Shown: positions 50,249 to 58,546 of the stretch, piece by piece
Layout of the letters: each line of letters begins with the position of its first letter
Position numbering within the stretch: position 1 is the first letter of the stretch
Origin: Peptoniphilus_A genitalis
GTDB taxonomy: Bacteria > Bacillota > Clostridia > Tissierellales > Peptoniphilaceae
DNA length: 64,000 bases
Strand: one strand, 5' to 3'
Assembly: GCF_949769225.1 (NCBI RefSeq)
Contig: NZ_CATKPB010000001.1
Translations under genes and position numbers: made by a program
The notes under the pieces: model-generated
Databases searched by the model: none
What the model saw: the letters and a program-made list of their open reading frames with translations, nothing else
What the model was told of the DNA's origin: nothing

Positions 50249-51403
50249 ATGAAGAAATTCATCCGTGAAAAATATAGAAATGTAGAAGAATCAATTTATG
50301 CTGTAGACTACTCTAGCATCTATCCAGACTTTATTAACTTTGGTGTTGGTGACCCCGACCTCATGACTGACGAGGCAATAATAAAAGAAGCCTACGACTC
50401 ACAAATGGCGGGTCACACTCACTACGAAGATCCACAAGGCTACATAGGACTAAGAGAAGCTGTGGCAAGTTTTTATAAAGAAGACTTTGGAGTTTTTTGC
50501 GATCCTGATGAAGTTATGATTACTATGTCAGGAACTGAAGGAATGTTTTTAATCCTTCAAGCCCTCTTAGAAGAAGGCGACGAAGTAATAGTCCCTTCAC
50601 CCTACTTCAGCGTCTACCCAGACCAAATCGACATGGCTGGAGGTAAGACTGTCTTCTACGACACAAAATTCGAAAATGATTTTGACATAATTCCAGAAGA
50701 ACTTGAAAAATTAATAAATAAAAAAACTAAGGCCATTATAATAAACACTCCCAACAATCCAACGGGAGCAGTCTATAGTGACGAGACCCTAAAGGCAATC
50801 TATGAGCTTGCAGTTAAGCACGACATCTTAGTTATTTGTGACGACATCTACACAATTTACTCCTACGAGTCTCACTTCACTCCAATGATCAAGTGGGACA
50901 AGAACTTTGAGAGGGTAATTTCTATCTCCTCCATGTCCAAGGACTATGTAATGACTGGTTGGAGACTTGGCGCTATAGTTGCCCACAAGGACCTTATCAA
51001 GTCCATGACTGCCATTCACACAAACACAGTTTATTCTGTCCCAACACTTTGTCAGTATGCAGGGGTTGTTGGAATTAATCAAAGAAAGAGGATCTGCCCA
51101 CCCCTTGCCGAAGAGTACAAGGAGAGGATGTATCTTGCCTACGACAGACTAAAAAAACTAAAACACGTAGAAGTTATGAGACCCAAGGGAACTTTTTACA
51201 TCTTCCCAAAAATTTCTGTACCAGGCATGACAACTGATGAAGTTGTAAAAGAGATTTTAGAAAATGCTCACGTAAACCTAATAGATGGTAAAGCCTTTGG
51301 CTCTGCCGGCGACGGCTTCATAAGAATTGCCGTAACAGTTAACAAAGACAAGATTAACGAAGCCTTTGATAGGATAGAAAAGTTAGAAATTTTTCAAAAG
51401 TAA
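50249..51403 (+). CDS. Class I/II pyridoxal-phosphate aminotransferase
   Basis: The 384-residue PLP enzyme has the N-terminal NFGVGDPD motif, NTPNNPTGA, an Asp in CDDIY and the cofactor Lys in SMSKDYVMTGWRLG. The Arg for the substrate carboxylate is in FIRIAVT. It belongs to the broad aspartate/aromatic group; the amino donor is not clear. AAAGGAGG precedes the ATG. It is a single-gene unit divergent from murA. Confidence 0.88.
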   Translation: MKKFIREKYRNVEESIYAVDYSSIYPDFINFGVGDPDLMTDEAIIKEAYDSQMAGHTHYEDPQGYIGLREAVASFYKEDFGVFCDPDEVMITMSGTEGMFLILQALLEEGDEVIVPSPYFSVYPDQIDMAGGKTVFYDTKFENDFDIIPEELEKLINKKTKAIIINTPNNPTGAVYSDETLKAIYELAVKHDILVICDDIYTIYSYESHFTPMIKWDKNFERVISISSMSKDYVMTGWRLGAIVAHKDLIKSMTAIHTNTVYSVPTLCQYAGVVGINQRKRICPPLAEEYKERMYLAYDRLKKLKHVEVMRPKGTFYIFPKISVPGMTTDEVVKEILENAHVNLIDGKAFGSAGDGFIRIAVTVNKDKINEAFDRIEKLEIFQK

Positions 51404-51455
51404 TTCCCTTTTGAAAATAACTTAAAAATTTAAAGTAATAAATAGAAGTTCATCA

Positions 51456-51485
51456 AAAAAGGCTGAGTCATAAAACTCAGTCTTT
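51456..51485. terminator. Terminator shared by the aminotransferase and glycosylase genes
   Basis: GGCTGAGT and ACTCAGTC form a stem with T-rich tracts on both sides, between two convergent genes. Confidence 0.8.
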
Positions 51486-51510
51486 CTTAATTCCTTATAA
51501 GTTAATAAAA

Positions 51511-52386
51511 TTATTTGCCCAGCTTATTTTCTCTTCCGTAATAAAAGAGATATTGGTTGGCAAAGCCTGCATTCTTACCAAAGACCTCCCTGCCACGTGT
51601 GGCAATCTTGGACTTTGGTGTCACTTCTTTTAAATATAATTCTTCCATAACTCTCTTTATCCAAACGTCAACTGGGAAGGACTCCTTCCTGTCAAAGGCA
51701 AAGAGGAGGATGCAGTCGGCAACCTTTGGTCCCACTCCTGGAAGAGTTTGGAGTTCCTTTCTGGCATCTTCTAGGTCCATTTCAGAAATTTTTTCTATGT
51801 CAACTTGACCTGATGCAATTAGCTTTGAGGCTTCAACTATCCTCTTGTCACGAAAGCCAACCCTTGCAAACTCACGAAGGTCCTCTGGCTTGGCAAGGGC
51901 AAGCTGTTGAGCACTTGGGAAGGCATAGTATTTTCTATTTTCATCTTCTCCAAGATAATCACCATACATTTCTGAAATCTTTTCAATTGCCTTTTGGATC
52001 CTAGGTATTTGGTTATTGGCAGAAATTATAAAGGAAATAATTGTCTCAAACTTGTCTTGGTTTAAGATCCTTATCCCCTTGCCATAGTCTGTAGCATCTT
52101 TCATAACCTCGTCTTGGGCAAGCTCTTCCATTACAAGTTTGTAGTCACGAGAAAGGTCGAAGTAGTCATAAAAAATTTCTTCAAAGGATTTTTCATCTAC
52201 TCCCTTTAAAATTATTTCATCTCCAACTTTTTTTGCATTGGCAACTATGCCATGAGTTACAAAAGTAAAGGACCCGTCCTCTTCTTCATACCACCTAAAG
52301 GCTTGACCACAAGTGAAAATATCTCTGGGATCAAACTCCTCTAGGCCACTAATTTTGCAAAGACCTTCATCAAAATTTATCTTCAT
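51511..52386 (-). CDS. 8-oxoguanine DNA glycosylase, OGG1 family
   Basis: The 291-residue DNA repair enzyme has the OGG N-terminal domain (CGQAFRWYEEEDGSF). Its helix-hairpin-helix motif LPGVGPKVADC carries the catalytic lysine, and the catalytic aspartate is in FPVDVWIKR. It removes 8-oxoguanine opposite cytosine and cleaves the strand. The ATG at 52,386 is used; a TTG three codons earlier is closer to AGGAG, so the start is uncertain. It follows rex on the same strand, beyond a terminator. Confidence 0.88.
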   Translation of the reverse strand: MKINFDEGLCKISGLEEFDPRDIFTCGQAFRWYEEEDGSFTFVTHGIVANAKKVGDEIILKGVDEKSFEEIFYDYFDLSRDYKLVMEELAQDEVMKDATDYGKGIRILNQDKFETIISFIISANNQIPRIQKAIEKISEMYGDYLGEDENRKYYAFPSAQQLALAKPEDLREFARVGFRDKRIVEASKLIASGQVDIEKISEMDLEDARKELQTLPGVGPKVADCILLFAFDRKESFPVDVWIKRVMEELYLKEVTPKSKIATRGREVFGKNAGFANQYLFYYGRENKLGK

Positions 52387-52404
52387 TAAAAACAAAACTC
52401 CTAT

Positions 52405-52434
52405 AAATAAAAAACCTATTATAAAATAATAGGT
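52405..52434 (-). terminator. Terminator of rex
   Basis: ACCTATTA (52,414-52,421) and TAATAGGT (52,427-52,434) form a perfect 8-bp stem, and six T follow on the reverse strand. Confidence 0.85.
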
Positions 52435-53063
52435 CAGCTAATTTCTTTCATAAAATAAGATAGGGTTAGAAGTGAATCGTTAAGTCTTATGTTTTCAACT
52501 ACAATGCCTTCTGGTCCCTTTAAGTCGTAGGGTGCGAAGTTCCAAATTCCCCTTACACCTGCATCAATCACTTTGTTAGCCACATCTTGGCAGACTTCTC
52601 TAGGCACAGTGATAATGGCAACATCCACCCCTTCATCTCTTATGTATTTTTCCAAGTCCTCCATCTTACGGACCTTAATCCCACTTATGTCATCTATGTC
52701 ATCCTTGATATCAAAAAGTGAAATCACATTAAAACCAGAATCTCTAAATCCATTGTATCTAGCAATGGCCTGTCCCAATCTACCAGCACCAATAACTATG
52801 CTCTTGTAAGACTTGTCTATTCCAAGAATTTTATCAATCTGGTCTTTAAGGGCCTTGGTGTTGTAACCATATCCCTGTTGGCCAAATCCCCCAAAATTAT
52901 TTAAGTCCTGTCTAATTTGCGAAGCAGAAAAACCTGTAAGTCCACTAAGTTCCTTTGAAGAAACTCTCTCAACTCCATCTTCTATGAGTTCTTTTAAGTA
53001 CCTGTGATAAACTGGCATTCTCCTTATTACGGTCTCGGAAATACCCCTTGCATTCTTCGGCAA
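52434..53063 (-). CDS. rex: Redox-sensing transcriptional repressor Rex
   Basis: The 209-residue repressor has an N-terminal winged helix (RMPVYHRYLKELIEDGVERVSSKELSGL, then FSASQIRQDL) and a C-terminal Rossmann domain with GAGRLGQAIA for NAD(H). High NADH releases it from DNA and opens fermentation genes. A Rex-type operator lies in its own promoter (53,079-53,096), so it should repress itself. Confidence 0.95.
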   Translation of the reverse strand: MPKNARGISETVIRRMPVYHRYLKELIEDGVERVSSKELSGLTGFSASQIRQDLNNFGGFGQQGYGYNTKALKDQIDKILGIDKSYKSIVIGAGRLGQAIARYNGFRDSGFNVISLFDIKDDIDDISGIKVRKMEDLEKYIRDEGVDVAIITVPREVCQDVANKVIDAGVRGIWNFAPYDLKGPEGIVVENIRLNDSLLTLSYFMKEIS

Positions 53064-53078
53064 ATTAACACCTCCTAA

Positions 53079-53115
53079 TTGTTCATATTATAACAATCTT
53101 TACAACTTTTGTAAA
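53079..53115 (-). promoter_or_regulatory. rex promoter with overlapping Rex operator
   Basis: TTTACA (53,110-53,115), 17 bases and TATAAT (53,087-53,092) form the promoter. The palindrome TTGTTCATATTATAACAA (53,079-53,096) covers the -10 box and differs from the clostridial Rex consensus TTGTTAA-N4-TTAACAA at only two defined positions. Confidence 0.8.
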
Positions 53116-53143
53116 TTAAAGGAAAATATCTTTTTTTGTTTAT

Positions 53144-53290
53144 TATTTTTTATGACTTTGTACTTTACTATTACTTTGTAATTTTTTATAAGCTTGTACT
53201 TTTTTATAAACTTGTGCTGCTCCATAAACTTGTAGTTTTTTATTAAGTCCTATTTTTCTATGAACTTATGATTTGTTACGAGCTAGTATT
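53144..53290. repeat. Degenerate 18-bp tandem repeat, array C
   Basis: About eight units of 17-19 bases on the forward strand include TTTTTATGACTTTGTA, TTTTTTATAAGCTTGTA, TTTTTATAAACTTGTG and TTTCTATGAACTTATG. The array lies between the sortase terminator and the rex promoter. No gene is seen. Confidence 0.7.
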
Positions 53291-53317
53291 TAATTGCTAA
53301 TCCATGAAAATTTACAT

Positions 53318-53338
53318 AAAAAAATCGCCCTAAGGCGA
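53318..53338 (-). terminator. Terminator of srtB
   Basis: TCGCC and GGCGA flank a short loop just after the sortase stop, with seven T on the reverse strand. Confidence 0.8.
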
Positions 53339-53341
53339 CTT

Positions 53342-54085
53342 TTAATCTTCAACTAAAACCCCTTGAACCACAAGCCTTGTATCTCCAGGCGAGCAAGTTT
53401 GTAGGGTTAGCATGTCCTTTATTTCTTCTGGCATTACCCCACTTACAAGATTTCTCTCCTTGATATAAGCCAAGAGATTTTTGCCTTCTTCTATAGTGTA
53501 AGAAGGACTCCTAAACTTGTCGTAGGGATCGGCATTATAAACTGCAAAGACCTTATATTTTTTGTAGCCACTAAGTGAATAAATTTCTATAAACCTGTCT
53601 TCCTTAAATAAATCTTTATCCTCATACTTGTGAAGGTCCTTAAAATTACCGGCACGTTGATTGTTGTGACCGTAGATAATTGTGTTTTGGTCAGAGAAGT
53701 TTTCATTATTCCTATAGTCCATAAAGATGGCACCAAAGACATTGTACTCATCCTTGTAATTGTGGTTTAGGTAGTAGTCATTGTCACTTCCCTTAACTAT
53801 GGGATAGTCTATGTCTGTTCCGCCAACCCTTATCCAACCAACGATTGATGGATATTCTTTTCTCAGGGCCTCAATTTTTTCTATGGCTTCTTGGTTCCTT
53901 TTCTTTTTCTCATCAAGTCCTGGATTAGAAGTTTTAACTTCTTCTCCCTCAAATTTTTCTTGGACTTCTCTTGTGGCAGACTTAAATTCCTTGTCTTCTT
54001 TGTTGTAGTTGTAAATCCTATAAAGACTTGTAAGCAAGATTATGACAAGAATAATTTCTATTATATTTATGATTTTTTTCTTCAC
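53342..54085 (-). CDS. srtB: Class B sortase
   Basis: The 247-residue membrane-anchored transpeptidase has an N-terminal helix (residues about 5-25). Its SrtB fold has the catalytic His in IIYGHNNQ, Cys231 in TLQTCSPGDTR and the following Arg. The FGAIFMDYRN motif also fits class B. Class B enzymes attach single proteins, often heme-binding NPQTN-type proteins, or build pili. No substrate gene is adjacent. It is monocistronic or follows the 58-residue membrane protein gene, whose stop lies 18 bases upstream. Confidence 0.92.
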   Translation of the reverse strand: MKKKIINIIEIILVIILLTSLYRIYNYNKEDKEFKSATREVQEKFEGEEVKTSNPGLDEKKKRNQEAIEKIEALRKEYPSIVGWIRVGGTDIDYPIVKGSDNDYYLNHNYKDEYNVFGAIFMDYRNNENFSDQNTIIYGHNNQRAGNFKDLHKYEDKDLFKEDRFIEIYSLSGYKKYKVFAVYNADPYDKFRSPSYTIEEGKNLLAYIKERNLVSGVMPEEIKDMLTLQTCSPGDTRLVVQGVLVED

Positions 54086-54103
54086 TTGACTTCCCTCTTG
54101 CTT

Positions 54104-54280
54104 TTATACATAAACTCCAATTGCCAAAATTATTGAGGCTATGACCATTAAAATTTTTCCTAATAGTATCAAAAAATTTTCCCATGACTTGTCTTCCTTA
54201 TATATTTTATAATTTTCGGGGACTTGTCTTGCCCAAAAGATGGCAAAAATTATAAAAGCCAGGCATTTTAATAAATCCAT
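54104..54280 (-). CDS. 58-residue two-helix membrane protein
   Basis: The frame starts MDLLKCLAFIIFAIFWARQ and ends ILMVIASIILAIGVYV, giving two membrane helices around a charged centre (ENYKIYKEDKSWEN). A GGGAGGG ribosome binding site lies in the last codons of ctlX, and the ATG begins one base after the ctlX stop. That makes a coupled gene very likely. The family is not recognised. It sits between ctlX and the sortase gene on the same strand. Confidence 0.65.
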   Translation of the reverse strand: MDLLKCLAFIIFAIFWARQVPENYKIYKEDKSWENFLILLGKILMVIASIILAIGVYV

Positions 54281-54281
54281 A

Positions 54282-55184
54282 TCAACCCTCCCTTATGTCA
54301 AAAAAGTTTTCTGCAATCATGCACCTAATGGATCCACCCCCAAATTTTGATATTGTGTCGACATCAATTGGTAGGATTTCATCCTGTTTTTCAATTTTTT
54401 CTATGTTTTCTTTTCTAAGGTGATCATAGGCTGATTGAGCTATAACAAGAATGTTTTTGCCACGACCCTTTAGTTCGATAGAATTTCCTGCAAAGTTATC
54501 AAACTCTTCTTGGTTGAGAGAAATTATTTCCTTACCTGACTCTCTTAAGGACTTTAGAACTTCCTCTTTGTTTTCTACTATTAAGTCATCTGCAATAATT
54601 GCAAATTTTTCACCCACCATCATCAAGACATTTGTGTGGTAGATGTAAGTTCCCTTGTCCTTGGACCTAAAGTAAACAGGTTTCAAGTCAAAAGCCTTGC
54701 AGAATTTTAAAAATTCGCCCTTGTCACAACGCTTTGAAAGACTTCCGTAGCAGATCTTGTTCCACCTGTCTATTACAAGAGCCCCAGTCCCTTCAAGGAC
54801 TCTTCCTTCATTATTTCTGAAGTCAACTATTTCTGCCTTGTCGTAGTCAAGAATCTTCTTAAGTTGTGGAAGGATTTTATCGTACTCTTCATTCCTATTG
54901 TCTGTGTACATTTCCGAAATAAAAATTTTGCCAGGGAAGGTCACAAAGACATTGTTGGGGAAAATTGAATCTGGTGTCCTCTCGTCAAAGTCTTCGATGA
55001 CATCAACATGGATATTTTTTTCTCGCAAAGCTTCCACTGCTTGGTCAAATTCTTTTAAAGCCCTCTCTTGAATTTCTTCTTCAGAAGTTTTCTCTGGGCT
55101 AACTTGGTAAACATTGTCTACTGCTGTCTCTGTATTAAAATTAAAGGCGTAGGGCCTAACTAAAATCACTTTATTTGTTATCAT
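54282..55184 (-). CDS. ctlX: CtlX-type amidinohydrolase
   Basis: The 300-residue guanidino-group hydrolase of the amidinotransferase superfamily matches the CtlX (citrulline utilization hydrolase) group: VRPYAFNFNTETAVDN at the N-terminus, DSIFPNNVF, a His in YIYHTNVLM and Cys288 in GGGSIRCMIAE. Related enzymes act on arginine derivatives. The exact substrate is uncertain. It is likely co-transcribed with the small membrane protein that follows. Confidence 0.82.
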   Translation of the reverse strand: MITNKVILVRPYAFNFNTETAVDNVYQVSPEKTSEEEIQERALKEFDQAVEALREKNIHVDVIEDFDERTPDSIFPNNVFVTFPGKIFISEMYTDNRNEEYDKILPQLKKILDYDKAEIVDFRNNEGRVLEGTGALVIDRWNKICYGSLSKRCDKGEFLKFCKAFDLKPVYFRSKDKGTYIYHTNVLMMVGEKFAIIADDLIVENKEEVLKSLRESGKEIISLNQEEFDNFAGNSIELKGRGKNILVIAQSAYDHLRKENIEKIEKQDEILPIDVDTISKFGGGSIRCMIAENFFDIREG

Positions 55185-55230
55185 AGATTTCTCCTTTACA
55201 TCAATTAAGTCAATTATAACAAATTTCCAA

Positions 55231-55254
55231 TAAAAAACCCTCCACTGAGGAGGG
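55231..55254 (-). terminator. Terminator of folD
   Basis: CCCTCC and GGAGGG flank a 5-base loop (55,238-55,254), and six T follow on the reverse strand. Confidence 0.85.
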
Positions 55255-55281
55255 ATAAATTTTTCATTTATAAAATTTTGC

Positions 55282-56112
55282 TCACAAGTAATAGTTTATT
55301 ACATTCTCAAGAAGTAGGAGGTTAGTAATGCTTCCTATTCCACCAGGCACTGGAGAGAAGGCTCCAATCTTTCCCATGACAGCTTCTTCATCAAGGTCTC
55401 CGCGATACTTGCCTTCCTTATTCTTTGAAGTTCCTATGTCAATTACAACTGCATCTTCCTTGAAGTAAGTTTCGTCAAGAGTCTCTGCCCTTCCCATGGC
55501 AGTGAAAATTATATCAGCAGACTTAGTGTGCTTCCTAAGGTCCCTTGTGCCAACGTGACAAACTGTTACAGTTGCAAGTTCACTTAATAAAATCATAGCA
55601 AGGGGTTTGCCAACAACATTGGAGTGGTTAATGACTACCACATCCTTGCCCTTTAGTTCATAGCCATAAAAACCTAAGAGCTCATGAGCTGCCTTTGATG
55701 CAAGAGGGATGAAGCCATCAAGATGGCCACTATAGACCTTGGCCCTGTTAAGGGGATTCATACAGTCAATATCCTTTTCTGGATCAATAGCAAGAGAAAT
55801 TACATCTTCGTCAATAGACTCTGGGAGAGGTCTAAAGACAAGTATGCCCCCAACCCTTTTGTCTTGGTTTAAGCCCTTTAAGCAGTCTAATATTTCTTCC
55901 TGACTTACATCTTCTTTAAATTCATTTACGTCTACACTAACTCCAAGTTTTTCTGCAGACTTTTTTATCCCCTTCAAGTAAGCAAGTGATCCATAGTCCT
56001 CGCCCACCCTTATAATAGAAATTATTGGTTTGTCCTTTAACTTTTCAACTTTTTCAACTAGGTCCCTAGTCTTTTTTTCAACATAGTCTTTGGCATATAA
56101 AATCTTTGTCAT
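55282..56112 (-). CDS. folD: FolD-like methylene-tetrahydrofolate dehydrogenase, altered active site
   Basis: The 276-residue protein has the FolD two-domain fold: GGILVFRPLP, DIDCMNP, HSNVVGKPL and the C-terminal SPVPGGIGSITNLLL. Aligned with E. coli FolD, the cyclohydrolase Lys54 position is Ile49 (after Tyr45) and the Gln98 position is Phe93, while Asp121 is kept as Asp116. Loss of the lysine is expected to abolish or reduce the cyclohydrolase, leaving an NAD(P)-dependent dehydrogenase as in yeast Mtd1. The ATG at 56,112 follows AGGAGG. Folate one-carbon metabolism is established for the family; the altered activity is inference. Confidence 0.85.
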   Translation of the reverse strand: MTKILYAKDYVEKKTRDLVEKVEKLKDKPIISIIRVGEDYGSLAYLKGIKKSAEKLGVSVDVNEFKEDVSQEEILDCLKGLNQDKRVGGILVFRPLPESIDEDVISLAIDPEKDIDCMNPLNRAKVYSGHLDGFIPLASKAAHELLGFYGYELKGKDVVVINHSNVVGKPLAMILLSELATVTVCHVGTRDLRKHTKSADIIFTAMGRAETLDETYFKEDAVVIDIGTSKNKEGKYRGDLDEEAVMGKIGAFSPVPGGIGSITNLLLLENVINYYL

Positions 56113-56162
56113 ATTACCTCCTCTTGTAAGAGCTTCCAATTTTGTGATATTTATTACCATAA

Positions 56163-56194
56163 AAAAATACGCTATAAATTATTATAACGTATTT
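56163..56194 (-). terminator. Terminator of gltS
   Basis: AAATACG and CGTATTT flank an AT-rich loop, and a T run follows on the reverse strand. Confidence 0.7.
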
Positions 56195-56204
56195 CTTTGC
56201 GTTT

Positions 56205-57404
56205 TTATAAATTAGCTGCAATATTCATTGCAATTGTTATCACAAAAGAATTTACAACATTGATAAATAAACTACCTATTAAAGGAACTAGAAAGAAAGC
56301 TTTAGGTGAAAATCCATATTTTTCACTTAATGTATCCATGTTTGCCATAGCAGTTGGAACAGCACCTAAACCAAAACCACAATGACCAGCTGCTATTATA
56401 CTAGCATCATAATCTCGTCCCATAAGTCTAAATGTTAATAGTATAGAAAATAATACCATTAGAATAACTTGACCAAACAATAATATCAACATAGGTGTAG
56501 CAAGTTCTGCTAATTCCCATAACTTTAATTTCATCATACTCATAGCTAAGAAAACAGATAATGAAATATTTCCCATTAATTCTAATTCAGAATGATGTAC
56601 GCGAAACCTATTTTTATCATTGTTTAAGTTAAGTATTGCAGCTGATGCTAACATTCCCCCTACTGATGCAGGAAAATTCAAACCTGATAAACTTAGAATT
56701 TTTGATAAAACTGTTCCAAGTCCAATTGATATTAACATTAGATAAGAAGATTCTGTAAAGCCTTTGACTGTTAATTCATTTTCCATACTGGATTCAAAAT
56801 CAATGATATTTTCTCCTGTACTTGCCGACTTGGTTATTGATTTCTTTTCAATTAAATATTTACCAACAGGCCCACCTATTAAAGCTCCAGCTACTAGTCC
56901 GAAAGTAGCAGATGATAAAGTGATAGTATTTGCTGTTTCTAAACCTAACTTTACTAAATCCGGAGCAAAAGCAGCACTAGTTCCATGCCCCCCTGTCATG
57001 GGTATAGAAGCCGTAGCCACACCAACTAATGGATCAACTCCAATAATTAAAGAACCTGCTATACCCCATGCATTTTGTAGAATTACCATAAGGCTTGACA
57101 ATATTAAAAATACAATTGCTGCTTTTCCAGCTTTTTTTAACAATGGTATGCTCGCAGTAAACCCAATACTAGTATAAAATACAAGCATAAAGAAATCACT
57201 CAAAACAAAATCAAATTCAATCATAAATGTTTTTGTCACATACCCAAAAAGTGTTATTAGAGTAAAAATAATCCCTCCAACAACTGGCACAGGTATACAA
57301 AACTTTTCTAATAAGTATACTCTCTTTTTTATAAATGATCCTAAAAGTAATACTAAAACTGCGACAGTTGCTGTATAAAACATATTTAATTCAATAGTAA
57401 ACAT
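56205..57404 (-). CDS. gltS: Sodium/glutamate symporter GltS family
   Basis: The 399-residue membrane protein has about ten helices and GltS motifs: IPVPVVGGIIF, PMTGGHGTSAAFAPDL and AGHCGFGLGAVPTAMANM. It imports glutamate with sodium. It follows an M29-like gene with a 26-base gap on the same strand. Base composition here is more AT-rich than in the flanking folD and SDR genes. Confidence 0.88.
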   Translation of the reverse strand: MFTIELNMFYTATVAVLVLLLGSFIKKRVYLLEKFCIPVPVVGGIIFTLITLFGYVTKTFMIEFDFVLSDFFMLVFYTSIGFTASIPLLKKAGKAAIVFLILSSLMVILQNAWGIAGSLIIGVDPLVGVATASIPMTGGHGTSAAFAPDLVKLGLETANTITLSSATFGLVAGALIGGPVGKYLIEKKSITKSASTGENIIDFESSMENELTVKGFTESSYLMLISIGLGTVLSKILSLSGLNFPASVGGMLASAAILNLNNDKNRFRVHHSELELMGNISLSVFLAMSMMKLKLWELAELATPMLILLFGQVILMVLFSILLTFRLMGRDYDASIIAAGHCGFGLGAVPTAMANMDTLSEKYGFSPKAFFLVPLIGSLFINVVNSFVITIAMNIAANL

Positions 57405-57430
57405 GCATATCCTCCTTTACCATTTTTTAC

Positions 57431-58399
57431 TTAAAAAGCAATTTTCCCATCTTTTAGTATTTCAACTCCATCCGCAACAACTGTAGGTTTTGTCATTATA
57501 GCATCATAGTGGCAAGCTGCTTTTAAGGTTCCACCTAGATTGATGCTTGTCCCAATTCCTATATGAACTGATCCATAAACTCCCTCATCTTCTAACATAA
57601 GACCAATAAATCTACAGTTTGGATTTAATCCAATCCCAAGCTCTGCTATATTATATACATTAGGGTCATTCATAGATTTGAAATTATCAGCTAACATTTT
57701 TGCCTGATATCCACCCTTTATATCTACTATAAAGCCATCAACAACTTCGAACTCAATAGGCTCTTCCAATAATCCTATTCCTATGTAAGGAACGCTTGCA
57801 TCAGCAACTATCTTTCCTTGCGCAGTTCCTTCTATTGGAGATACATTAGCTTCAATAGTAGGTGCTGTAGAAAATTCTCCTGGCTCAACCAAGCAATATA
57901 ATGCATTTCCACGTCTGCCTTCTGCTGAAAATGTTAAATCAGTACCCAAAGGAGTTGTCAAGTGAACTTTTTTTGAATTTGCTAACATGCTAGCAACCTT
58001 TTTACATATTGGCGCTTGTTTCTCGAAGTCACATTCCATTCCTCCATGAATCATCATATCTTCACTAAATTGTGTTAATACAATTCCTCTACTCCCATTT
58101 GCTATAGCCTCTTTAACAGCATTTGTATGCGTAATTGACTTCCCTACAACAGATAGAAAAGCATCTGAACCCTTCATTGCTTCTGCAATAATTTTTGGCG
58201 GCTCATTACTGTCAAACTCTCTAGGCATCATTATGCTTATGACTGGTTCAATATCTTTTCTATATGCAGATGCAGCTATTGTTTCAGCTATGTTAATTTT
58301 TTCTGGTTCTGTTACTATTAAAAGTTTTTCCCCTTTTTTCATTTTCAAATTAATGTCAATTAATTTGTCCGCGATCTTTCCCATTAAAATTTTTTTCAT
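57431..58399 (-). CDS. M29-like metallo-hydrolase (aminopeptidase T family, COG2309)
   Basis: The 322-residue protein resembles the leucyl aminopeptidase/aminopeptidase T family. A Rossmann-like N-terminal part (LLIVTEPEKINIAETIA) is followed by candidate metal ligands in EANVSPIEGTAQG, in LGIGLN and in the HIGIGTS and HYD motifs. Some members are dioxygenases for pyridine rings, so peptidase activity is not certain. With gltS and the GntR gene it forms a likely amino acid or peptide use unit. AGAGG precedes the ATG. Confidence 0.75.
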   Translation of the reverse strand: MKKILMGKIADKLIDINLKMKKGEKLLIVTEPEKINIAETIAASAYRKDIEPVISIMMPREFDSNEPPKIIAEAMKGSDAFLSVVGKSITHTNAVKEAIANGSRGIVLTQFSEDMMIHGGMECDFEKQAPICKKVASMLANSKKVHLTTPLGTDLTFSAEGRRGNALYCLVEPGEFSTAPTIEANVSPIEGTAQGKIVADASVPYIGIGLLEEPIEFEVVDGFIVDIKGGYQAKMLADNFKSMNDPNVYNIAELGIGLNPNCRFIGLMLEDEGVYGSVHIGIGTSINLGGTLKAACHYDAIMTKPTVVADGVEILKDGKIAF

Positions 58400-58506
58400 A
58401 AGAATACCTCTTTCTTTTTATATTTTCTATTTTCTATAGAATATTTTCATTTACCTAATTATAACTTACTTTTCAGTACTTTACAACAATAAATTTAAAA
58501 ATAAAA

Positions 58507-58534
58507 AAATAAATCTTAACTAGAAGATTTATTT
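58507..58534 (-). terminator. Terminator of the GntR gene
   Basis: AAATAAATCTT and AAGATTTATTT form an AT-rich stem after the GntR stop, with T-rich sequence on the reverse strand. Confidence 0.65.
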
Positions 58535-58546
58535 TAATAACTGTAT

